Assembly (NCBI RefSeq): GCF_025699485.1 | Contig: NZ_JANUXN010000002.1 | Location: 248,001-312,000, forward strand | Reading direction: 5' to 3' | Length of the DNA: 64,000 nucleotides | From: Thauera carbonicopians | GTDB lineage: Bacteria; Pseudomonadota; Gammaproteobacteria; Burkholderiales; Rhodocyclaceae | Shown here: positions 57,443-64,000 of the stretch, one piece after another | Layout of the letters: each line of letters opens with the position of its first letter | Position numbering within the stretch: the first letter of the stretch is position 1 | Notes under the pieces: model-generated | Told to the model about the DNA's origin: nothing | Database searches by the model: none | What the model saw: only the letters and a program-made list of their open reading frames with translations | Position numbers and translations under genes: made by a program

Positions 57443-60400
57443 TCAGTTGCGCGTCTCGACCTGCTGCAGAGCTTCCTCGACGATGACGGGAGCCGGGCGC
57501 GGCTTGCGGCCGAGGCGGACCGGCTGTTCCGGCGCGCCGGTGCCGAATGTGGCACGCTTGGTCGGATCGGTTTCGATCATGACCAGGCCGCTTTCGCTCG
57601 GAACCGAGATCGGCGCGCTCGGCGCCAGGGGAGCGGTGGTTTCGTCAGCCGTCGCCTCGCCATTGGTCGTGCGGGCGGCGATGGCAGCACGCTCGATCAG
57701 CGAAGGCGCCGTGTCGGCTGCGGCAGGCGCTTCGGCTTCGACTGCCGTGCCTTCCTCGACGATCGGCTGGGTGGCGGCTTCTTCGACCACTGCCTGCGCT
57801 TCGGCAGCTTCGGCTGCCGGCGCCTCGACTGCCGCAGGCTGTTCGGCTTCGCTTGCGAGTTCGACCGGAGCCAGTGCTTCTGCTTCGGTCACCGCGGTGT
57901 CGACCGCCGCGGTATCGGTCGCAGCGGTATCGGTCGCAGCGGTATCGGTCGCAGCGGTATCGACTGGCGCAGTGTGGTCTGCTCCGACTTCCGACGCGAC
58001 GACCGGCAGCGCTGCGGCCTCCTCAGCTGTCTGCGCGGCTTCTGCTGCCGGGGCGGCGGCCGGCTCGACCGCATCCACTTCAGCCACGGCGGGCGCTTCG
58101 GCCGGCGTTGCTTCGGTTGCGACAGGTTCGACCGGTTGTTCCACCTGGGCTTGCTGTGCTTCGGCCTGGGCCGGCTCCGTCGGGGCCGGCTGCTCGCTCA
58201 CTTCGGTCGCGATTTCAGTTGCGGCAGGCAGGGCTTCCGCGGCAGGGCTCTCGTCGACCGGAGCGGCGGGAACGCTGCCGGCGTCTTCGGCGGTCGCGGC
58301 GTCTTCGCCTGCTGCGCTGTCTTGCGCTGCGGCATCCGCCAGGGCTTCGCCCGAGCGGCGGCCGCGGCCGCGGCCGCGGCGGCGGCGCTTCTCGCCGGAG
58401 GCGCCTTCTTCGCCGCTGGCGGCGTCGGCCGGGGCGGCTTCAGCCGCGGTGGTGGCAGCAACGGCGGTCAATGCGGCGGCGGACTTCAGCAGTTCGTCGT
58501 TGCTTTCGGCGGCCGGCGTTCCGGGCGCCGGGCTGCCGGCGGCCGGCGCTCCGGTGGCCGCCAGGGTTTCGGCTGCGCGTTCGTTGCTGCGCTCGCCACG
58601 GTTGCGGCCACGGCCGCGGCCTTCGGTGCGCTCGCTGCTGCGTTCGGCCTTGTCGGCGCGCTGCGGCTTGTCGGTGGCCTCGGTGCGCTCCTGGCGTTCG
58701 CTGCGCACGCCACGGCTGCTTTGCGCATCGCCGTCGCGTTCGCCACGGCGGCCGCGGCTGCCGCCGTTGCGGCGCCCTTCGCCGTTGCGTTCGCCGCGTG
58801 TGCGGGATTCGCGTTTCGGTGCCGCTTCGACGACCGGCTCGGGGGCGGGAGCGGCTTGCGGCTTGCTGCCGGTGAACCAGCCCATGATGCGCTCCAGCAG
58901 GCCCTTCGGTGCCGGTGCGGCGGACACTTCGGCAGGCGCCTGTGCCGCACTGGTGGCGACCGGCGCGGGCTGGGCCGGGGCGATGCCCTTGACCGCGGCT
59001 TCCTGGCGGGCCGGGCGCTCGTTGTGCGTGCTCGGCAGGCGGGCGACGTCCTCGGCGGGCTTCTGCACCATCTGGTAGCTTGCCAGCGCGATGTCCTCGG
59101 CGTTGAGCTGGTCGTGGCGCAGGCGGATGATCTCGTGCGCCGGCGTTTCGAGGTGGCGGTTGGGGACGATGATGAGCTGCACCTTGTGGCGCATCTCGAT
59201 GCGGGCGATGTCGACGCGCTTCTCGTTGAGCAGGAAGGTGGCGACGTCGACCGGCACCTGCAGGTGCACCGCGCCGGTGTTCTCCTTCATCGCTTCTTCT
59301 TCGAGGATGCGGACGATGTGCAGCGCCGACGATTCGGTGCTGCGGATGTGGCCGGTGCCGTTGCAGCGCGGGCAGGTGATGTAGCTGGTCTCGGCCAGGG
59401 CCGGGCGCAGGCGCTGGCGCGACAGTTCGAGCAGGCCGAAGCGGCTGATCTTGCCGGTCTGCACGCGGGCGCGGTCGTGGCGCAGCGCGTCGCGCAGGCG
59501 GTTTTCCACTTCGCGCTGGTTCTTGGCCGACTCCATGTCGATGAAGTCGATGACGATCAGGCCGCCGAGGTCGCGCAGGCGGAGCTGGCGGGCGATTTCG
59601 TCGGCGGCTTCGCAGTTGGTGCGGAAGGCGGTTTCCTCGATGTCCGAGCCCTTGGTGGCGCGGCCGGAGTTGACGTCGATCGACACCAGCGCCTCGGTGT
59701 GGTCGATGACGACGGCGCCGCCCGAGGGCAGGCCGACCTGGCGCGAGTAGGCCGATTCGATCTGGTGCTCGATCTGGAAGCGCGAGAACAATGGCACGTC
59801 GTCGCTGTAGCGCTTCACGCGGGCGACGTTGGCCGGCATGACGTGGCCCATGAACTGGCAGGCCTGTTCATAGACGTCGTCGGTGTCGATCAGGATCTCG
59901 CCGATGTCGGGCTGGAAGTAGTCGCGGATGGCGCGGATCACCAGGCTGCCTTCCTGGTAGATCAGGAAGGCGCCGCTCTGACCCTGCGCCGCGCCTTCGA
60001 TCGCGCGCCATAGTTGCAGCAGGTAGCTCAGATCCCAGGACAGCTCTTCGGCGCTGCGGCCGATGGCGGCGGTGCGAGCGATCAGGCTCATGCCCTGCGG
60101 CACGTCGAGCTGATCCATCGCTTCGCGCAGTTCGGCGCGCTCGTCGCCTTCGACGCGGCGCGACACGCCGCCGCCGCGCGGATTGTTCGGCATCAGCACC
60201 AGGTAGCGGCCGGCCAGCGAGATGTAGGTGGTGAGCGCCGCGCCCTTGTTGCCGCGCTCGTCCTTCTCGACCTGGACGATCAGCTCCTGGCCTTCCTTCA
60301 GCGCTTCCTTGATGGAGGCCTTGCCGGCGTCCACGCCGGGCTGGAAGTAGGAACGGGAAATTTCCTTGAACGGCAGGAAACCGTGGCGCTCGGCGCCATA

Positions 60401-60577
60401 GTCGACGAAGGCCGCTTCGAGGCTGGGCTCGATGCGGGTGATGACCGCCTTGTAGATGTTGCTCTTGCGTTCTTCCTTCGAGGCCGATTCGATATCGAGG
60501 TCGATCAGTTTCTGACCATCCACGATCGCGACGCGTAGTTCTTCGGCCTGCGTCGCATTGAAAAGCATGCGCTTCAT
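57443..60577 (-). CDS. rne: Ribonuclease E
   Basis: 1044 residues, essential endoribonuclease and degradosome scaffold. Catalytic half: S1 domain (about 38-120, SNIYKAVITRIEPSLEAAFV), 5'-sensor, DNase I-like part with SIDVNSGR and VIDFIDM (two catalytic aspartates), and zinc link CPRCNGTG. The C-terminal half (about 520-1044) is disordered: Arg/Gly-rich RNA-binding blocks (RTRGERNGEGRRNGGSRGRR, RRRRGRGRGRRSG) then an Ala/Glu/Val-rich acidic region with a short tandem repeat, ending VEEALQQVETRN. The membrane-anchoring helix of E. coli (after about 565) is not obvious. Its 5' region is long (about 440 bases to rluC), consistent with autoregulation. Confidence 0.97.
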   Translation of the reverse strand: MKRMLFNATQAEELRVAIVDGQKLIDLDIESASKEERKSNIYKAVITRIEPSLEAAFVDYGAERHGFLPFKEISRSYFQPGVDAGKASIKEALKEGQELIVQVEKDERGNKGAALTTYISLAGRYLVLMPNNPRGGGVSRRVEGDERAELREAMDQLDVPQGMSLIARTAAIGRSAEELSWDLSYLLQLWRAIEGAAQGQSGAFLIYQEGSLVIRAIRDYFQPDIGEILIDTDDVYEQACQFMGHVMPANVARVKRYSDDVPLFSRFQIEHQIESAYSRQVGLPSGGAVVIDHTEALVSIDVNSGRATKGSDIEETAFRTNCEAADEIARQLRLRDLGGLIVIDFIDMESAKNQREVENRLRDALRHDRARVQTGKISRFGLLELSRQRLRPALAETSYITCPRCNGTGHIRSTESSALHIVRILEEEAMKENTGAVHLQVPVDVATFLLNEKRVDIARIEMRHKVQLIIVPNRHLETPAHEIIRLRHDQLNAEDIALASYQMVQKPAEDVARLPSTHNERPARQEAAVKGIAPAQPAPVATSAAQAPAEVSAAPAPKGLLERIMGWFTGSKPQAAPAPEPVVEAAPKRESRTRGERNGEGRRNGGSRGRRGERDGDAQSSRGVRSERQERTEATDKPQRADKAERSSERTEGRGRGRNRGERSNERAAETLAATGAPAAGSPAPGTPAAESNDELLKSAAALTAVAATTAAEAAPADAASGEEGASGEKRRRRGRGRGRRSGEALADAAAQDSAAGEDAATAEDAGSVPAAPVDESPAAEALPAATEIATEVSEQPAPTEPAQAEAQQAQVEQPVEPVATEATPAEAPAVAEVDAVEPAAAPAAEAAQTAEEAAALPVVASEVGADHTAPVDTAATDTAATDTAATDTAAVDTAVTEAEALAPVELASEAEQPAAVEAPAAEAAEAQAVVEEAATQPIVEEGTAVEAEAPAAADTAPSLIERAAIAARTTNGEATADETTAPLAPSAPISVPSESGLVMIETDPTKRATFGTGAPEQPVRLGRKPRPAPVIVEEALQQVETRN
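57909..57962 (-). repeat. 15-bp in-frame tandem repeat inside rne
   Basis: The unit GCGGTATCGGTCGCA occurs three times in full and once in part. On the coding strand it specifies an A-T-D-T-A pentapeptide repeat in the acidic C-terminal region of RNase E. Units are identical at DNA level, which suggests recent slipped-strand or recombination events; a change in copy number would keep the frame. Confidence 0.9.
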
Positions 60578-61022
60578 TTGGATCGTTCTCCCGCGTCAGG
60601 AGCACGGGCAGGACGAACGGCGCGCACCATCGCGCTTTCCGGGTTCAGGAGCGATTGGGTAGGGCTTCTGTTTGCATCCGGTGGGTTAGTCGGGCTGTGA
60701 TGGGTCGGCTGGTCGATATTCTCTTGTTCCCGCCAGCGGGCCGGTCATGGGGCCGCCGGGCCGGAACATTTGATCCTGCAAGTGCGAGTAACGCGTCAAA
60801 ATCCAACCCAGGGGCTGGACGGGTGTATCGAAGTTGGCGATTGCGTTACCATCGGCGCCTTTTTTGGCATTGGATGGCACGCAGCGGCGACGCCGGGAGC
60901 GCTCTTCAGGGCTCATCGCCAGCAGTTTGCCGTCGTCTCGAGGCCCGTCGTTTCGACGTACGGAGCCTCGACTGATGCACTTGGCTGGCAGCGACCGGGT
61001 CGACCGCCCGAAAGTATATTTC
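60578..61022. other. Divergent rne/rluC control region
   Basis: 445 bases without a gene between rne (-) and rluC (+), an arrangement also seen in E. coli. A TTGACG (-35-like, minus strand, 60799-60794) with a downstream ATCAAAT (60776-60770 area) is a candidate rne promoter, giving an rne leader of about 190 bases; autoregulation by RNase E through its leader is known in E. coli. The rluC side shows a T-rich CCTTTTTTGGC near 60857-60867. No riboswitch recognised. Confidence 0.45.
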
Positions 61023-61982
61023 ATGACGACTATCGAAGGCAAAAGCATTGCGGTAAGACACGAGCGCATCGACGAGGCTTCGGCCGGGCAGCGCATCGAC
61101 AATTACCTGCAGCGCATCGCCAAGGGCGTACCCAAGAGCCACATCTATCGCATCCTGCGCAGCGGCGAGGTGAGGGTGAATGGCCGGCGGGTGCAGCAGA
61201 CCTACCGCCTGGCCGAAGGCGACGAAGTGCGCATTCCGCCGATCCGCGTCGCCGAGCCCGTGCGCAGCACGCCCGCGCCGGCGGGCAGGCCGCTGCCGGT
61301 GGTGTACGAGGACGACGCGCTGATCGTCATCGACAAGCCGGCGGGCAAGGCCGTGCATGGCGGCAGCGGCGTCAGCTACGGCGTCATCGAGCAGTTGCGG
61401 GTGCAGCGGCCGGAAGTGCGCATGCTCGAACTGGCGCACCGGCTCGACCGCGAGACTTCGGGGCTGCTGATCGTGGCGAAGAAGCGCTCCGCGCTGACCG
61501 TGCTGCACGACATGCTGCGCGAAGGGCGCATCGAGAAGCGCTACCTGACCCTGGTGGCGGGACGCTGGAACAACCCCTTGCAGCATGTGAAGGCGCCGCT
61601 GCTGAAGTATCTGACTGCCGAAGGCGAGCGCCGCGTGTGCGTCAGCGACGAGGGCAAGCCTTCGCACAGCATCGTGCGGCTGGTGAAGCGCTGGCGCGAC
61701 TACAGCCTGCTCGAAGTGGAACTGAAGACCGGCCGCACCCACCAGATCCGGGTGCATCTGACGCATCTCGGTTTTCCGCTGTGCGGCGACGACAAGTACG
61801 GCGACTTCGCCCTCAACAAGCGGCTGGAAGGCGAGGGGCTGAAGCGCATGTTCCTGCATGCGGCGCGGCTCTCGTTCCAGCACCCGCTGAGCGGCGAGGT
61901 GTTGTCCTTCGAGGCGGCGCTGCCGCCGGAACTGCAATCCTTCATCGACGCCCTGGGCGTCGCGGAGAAGACGAGTGGCTGA
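61023..61982 (+). CDS. rluC: 23S rRNA pseudouridine synthase RluC
   Basis: 319 residues. N-terminal S4 RNA-binding domain (about 20-85, AGQRIDNYLQRIAKGVPKSH) and RluA-type catalytic domain with the active aspartate in HRLDRETSGLLIVAKK. Also KTGRTHQIRVHLTHLGFP and GDDKYGD. Makes pseudouridines at 955, 2504 and 2580 of 23S rRNA in E. coli. Start at ATG 61023; the open frame further upstream lies in the control region. Overlaps the next gene by 8 bases. Confidence 0.94.
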   Translation: MTTIEGKSIAVRHERIDEASAGQRIDNYLQRIAKGVPKSHIYRILRSGEVRVNGRRVQQTYRLAEGDEVRIPPIRVAEPVRSTPAPAGRPLPVVYEDDALIVIDKPAGKAVHGGSGVSYGVIEQLRVQRPEVRMLELAHRLDRETSGLLIVAKKRSALTVLHDMLREGRIEKRYLTLVAGRWNNPLQHVKAPLLKYLTAEGERRVCVSDEGKPSHSIVRLVKRWRDYSLLEVELKTGRTHQIRVHLTHLGFPLCGDDKYGDFALNKRLEGEGLKRMFLHAARLSFQHPLSGEVLSFEAALPPELQSFIDALGVAEKTSG

Positions 61983-62643
61983 GCGAATGGTTGAAGGCTT
62001 CGATCTGATCGTGTTCGACTGGGACGGTACGCTGCTCGATTCGGCGGCGGCCATCGCCCAGGCCATCCAGGCTTCCTGCCGCGATCTCGGTCTGCCCGAG
62101 CCGAGCGACGAGCAGGCGCGCTACGTGATCGGTCTGGGGCTGGGCGAAGCCTTGCGCCACGCGGTGCCGGCGCTGCGCGAGCCCGACTATCCGCGCATCA
62201 TCGAGCGCTATCGCCATCATTTCCTCTCCATGGACCACGAGCTGCGCCTGTTCGACGGCGTGCCGCAACTGATCGCCGAACTGGCCGGACGTGGCCGCAT
62301 GCTGGGGGTGGCGACCGGCAAGAGCCGTGTCGGCCTGGATCGGGCGCTGGCGCATACCGGGCTGGGCGAGCATTTCCTCGCGACGCGCTGTGCCGACGAG
62401 TGCTTTTCGAAGCCGCATCCGGCGATGCTGGAGCAACTGATGAACAAACTCGGCGCCGATCCGGCGCGCACGCTGATGGTGGGCGACACCACCCACGACA
62501 TGCAGATGGCGCGCAACGCCGGTGTGGCCGGGCTGGCGGTGGGTTTCGGTGCGCATCCGCTGGCGGCGCTGGAGGCGGAGCAGCCGCTGGCCTGCGTGCG
62601 CACGCCGGGCGACATGGCGCGCTGGCTGCTGGAACGCGCCTGA
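61975..62643 (+). CDS. HAD-IA family phosphatase (phosphoglycolate-phosphatase-like)
   Basis: 222 residues. HAD motifs: I VFDWDGTLLDS, II GVATGKSR, III/IV SKPHPAMLEQLMNKLG and MVGDTTHDMQMARNAG. Substrate could be a sugar phosphate or pyrophosphate as in PpaX/Gph. The GTG at 61975 is preferred over ATG 61987 since GGAGAAG lies 4-5 bases from GTG, so the gene overlaps rluC by 8 bases and is coupled to it. Confidence 0.9.
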   Translation: MAERMVEGFDLIVFDWDGTLLDSAAAIAQAIQASCRDLGLPEPSDEQARYVIGLGLGEALRHAVPALREPDYPRIIERYRHHFLSMDHELRLFDGVPQLIAELAGRGRMLGVATGKSRVGLDRALAHTGLGEHFLATRCADECFSKPHPAMLEQLMNKLGADPARTLMVGDTTHDMQMARNAGVAGLAVGFGAHPLAALEAEQPLACVRTPGDMARWLLERA

Positions 62644-62668
62644 TTTGTTGTTCCTGCCGATAAAGCCA

Positions 62669-62760
62669 CTCCCGCAGGAGCTTCAGTTGTGACAGCAGCG
62701 TTTCGAGCGGCAGCAAGGCTGTATTCGCGGCTCGGCGTTCCTGGCTGAAGCCGCTACGAC
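62669..62760. repeat. REP-like intergenic palindromic element, copy C (degenerate)
   Basis: CTCCCGCAGGAGCTTCAG at the left and CTGGCTGAAGCCGCTACGAC at the right (62741-62760), with ATTCGCGGCTCGGCG between, follow the same pattern as copies A and B but with a shortened left arm (AGGAGCTTCAG for AGGAGCGGCTTCAGC). Between the HAD gene and the convergent methylase gene. Confidence 0.6.
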
Positions 62761-62778
62761 GGTAATACGGGGCTGGCC

Positions 62779-63522
62779 TTAGGCCAGCAGCAGGAACAGA
62801 CAAGGTCGCTTCGCCAGCACCGGGCGGCCAGCCTTCTTCCACTCGCGCACGCTGCGCGTATGGATGGCCTCCTCGGCAGTGTTGAGTTCGCGGGCGACGC
62901 AGACGCGGGTGTCCGGCTTCAGCGTCTTCAGCAGCGCGTCGAACATGCGTTCGTTGCGGTAGGGCGTCTCGATGAAGATCTGGGTGCGGCCGAGCTTGCG
63001 CGATTCGTCTTCCAGCGCGCGCAGCGCGGTGTCGCGGCCGGCTTCGTCGACCGGCAGGTAGCCGTGGAAAGCAAAGCTCTGGCCATTCAGGCCCGAGCCC
63101 ATCAGGCCGAGCAGGATGGACGAGGGCCCGACCAGCGGTGCGACGCGGATGCCCAGCGCGTGGGCGCGCGCCACCAGGCGGGCGCCGGGGTCGGCGACGG
63201 CGGGGCAGCCGGCGTCCGACATCAGGCCCAGGTCGCGGCCTTCCAGTGCCGGAGCGAGCAGCGCGTCGAAAGCGGCGTCCTGGGCGCTTGACGGATCGGA
63301 CGGCAGTTCGCGGATGTCCGTGTCGCGCAGCGGGCGGGGGTAGTCGAGCCGCTTCAGGTGGGCGCGCGCGGCGCGGGCATTCTCGACGACGAAGTGTTCC
63401 AGGCCGGCGGCGATCGCCTGCGCCTGGGCGGGCAGGAAACCGGGCCAGGACGTCTCGCCAAGGGAAACGGGAACGAGGAACAGCGTGCCGCGTTCGCCGG
63501 CAGGGGAGTGGGCGGCGCTCAT
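62779..63522 (-). CDS. SAM-dependent methyltransferase, RsmI/tetrapyrrole-methylase fold
   Basis: 247 residues. TP-methylase landmarks: LFLVPVSLGETSWPGFLPAQ, FVVENARAARAHLKRL, LMSDAGCPAVADPGARLVAR, VAPLVGPSSILLGLMGSGLN, SFAFHGYLPVD, RTQIFIETPYRN. This is the RsmI-related subgroup without the full RsmI N-terminus; RsmI itself 2'-O-methylates C1402 of 16S rRNA. It is probably a paralogue with a different target. Its start overlaps the maf stop by 4 bases. Confidence 0.87.
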   Translation of the reverse strand: MSAAHSPAGERGTLFLVPVSLGETSWPGFLPAQAQAIAAGLEHFVVENARAARAHLKRLDYPRPLRDTDIRELPSDPSSAQDAAFDALLAPALEGRDLGLMSDAGCPAVADPGARLVARAHALGIRVAPLVGPSSILLGLMGSGLNGQSFAFHGYLPVDEAGRDTALRALEDESRKLGRTQIFIETPYRNERMFDALLKTLKPDTRVCVARELNTAEEAIHTRSVREWKKAGRPVLAKRPCLFLLLA

Positions 63523-64000
63523 GGCAGGGCGACGCCTTCGGCGCGCAGCATGCGCGACAGCGCGATCAGCGGCAGGCCGATCAGCGCCGTGGGATCGTCG
63601 CCGGACAGGGCTTCGAGCAGGGTGATGCCGAGGCCCTCCACCTTGGCGCTGCCGGCGCAGTCGAGCGGGCGTTCGGTGGCGACGTAGCGGCGGATCTCGT
63701 CTTCGCTCAGGCTGCGAAAACGTACGCGCGTCGGTACGCCTTCGATCTGCAGGCGGCCGCTGCGGGTATTGAGCAGCGCAAGCGCGGTGTGGAAGCTCAC
63801 GGTTTGGCCGCTCATCTGCTGCAGTTGGGCGATGGCGCGCTCCTCGCTGCCCGGTTTGCCGAACACCTGGTCGCCGATGTGGGCAACCTGGTCGCTGCCG
63901 ATGATCAGCGCGTCCGGCCAGGCCGATGCCACGGCGCGCGCCTTGTCGGCGGCCAGGCGTTCGGCAGTGGCGTCGGGGGCTTCGCCCGGCAGCGGGGTTT
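63519..64000 (-). CDS. maf: Maf-like nucleotide pyrophosphatase (5' end outside window)
   Basis: The last 160 residues of a Maf/YceF protein are visible: PLPGEAPDATAERLAADKAR, ALIIGSDQVAHIGDQVFGKP, FRSLSEDEIRRYVATERPLD, CAGSAKVEGLGITLLEALSG and DDPTALIGLPLIALSRML. Removes modified nucleotides such as m7GTP (YceF subgroup, to which DPTALIGLPL points). The N-terminus runs past position 64000. In betaproteobacteria it often stands before the large-ribosome cluster (rpmF, fab genes), which would lie to the right. Confidence 0.92.
   Translation of the reverse strand, partial: TPLPGEAPDATAERLAADKARAVASAWPDALIIGSDQVAHIGDQVFGKPGSEERAIAQLQQMSGQTVSFHTALALLNTRSGRLQIEGVPTRVRFRSLSEDEIRRYVATERPLDCAGSAKVEGLGITLLEALSGDDPTALIGLPLIALSRMLRAEGVALP

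Noticed and set aside
57422..60013. 863-codon plus-strand open frame across rne
   Set aside because: Antisense shadow of the GC-rich rne tail; the translation is low-complexity G/R/F/C and the minus frame encodes canonical RNase E.

Overview
The window is a high-GC chromosomal segment from a Gram-negative bacterium. The gene set and protein styles (RNase E with a long acidic tail, RmuC, PurT, RlhA, DUF2237, LdtD/MepK, a long-form GTP cyclohydrolase II, formaldehyde oxidation by glutathione) look betaproteobacterial. The Rhodocyclales (Thauera/Azoarcus/Aromatoleum type) are the best guess; this is an inference from resemblance, not a database result. Most of the window is ordinary core genome. 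There is no transposase, integrase, prophage or CRISPR array.

Layout. 1-3.9 kb: iron uptake block fecI-fecR-(toxin/antitoxin remnant)-TonB receptor, the receptor running off the left edge. 4-8.9 kb: slyX, a nitrobindin-like protein, an orphan NorE/NorF-like pair, creA, a PbgA-like membrane sulfatase and a thioredoxin. 9-15.5 kb: rlhA, a VanZ-like protein, an aldose dehydrogenase, dgkA, and the divergent peptidoglycan pair mepK/ldtD. 15.6-17.7 kb: a glycosyltransferase overlapping a metallophosphoesterase, preceded by a Pho-box-like repeat; I read this as a phosphate-starvation lipid remodelling (agt-plcP type) operon. 17.7-19.8 kb: MFS exporter, H-NS-like protein, tRNA-Ser(GGA). 19.9-23.9 kb: a four-gene phosphorelay (HTH-receiver protein, sensor kinase, receiver, Hpt). 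24-27 kb: DUF2237, DUF1992, ettA, glutathione peroxidase. 27-34 kb: two close ferredoxin-NADP reductase paralogues, one divergent from a LysR regulator, with an M20 amidohydrolase and an FtsX-type permease between them. 33.7-41 kb: rmuC, purT, a diguanylate cyclase, ribA, moaA. 41-47.5 kb: a Lon-family protease, a 2'-5' RNA ligase-like protein, fghA-frmA with a divergent LysR gene.

47.5-48.7 kb holds a TerC/Alx transporter gene behind a clear yybP-ykoY (Mn2+) riboswitch with a terminator at its start codon. 48.7-49.6 kb is an orphan FliD-like protein. 49.7-53.1 kb is a tight six-gene operon (methyltransferase, ComB-like phosphatase, P-loop kinase, GFA protein, two Nudix hydrolases) of visibly lower GC, sitting against the 3' end of tRNA-Asn; it is the most accessory-looking and least understood part of the window. 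53.4-64 kb returns to core genes: aminotransferase, uvrB, low-molecular-weight tyrosine phosphatase, rne with a 15-bp in-frame repeat array, a 445-bp rne/rluC control region, rluC, a HAD phosphatase, an RsmI-like methylase and maf (cut by the right edge).

Three short intergenic palindromic repeats (near 26.6, 44.35 and 62.7 kb) belong to one REP-like family, and a 14-bp tandem repeat before slyX shares their core sequence.
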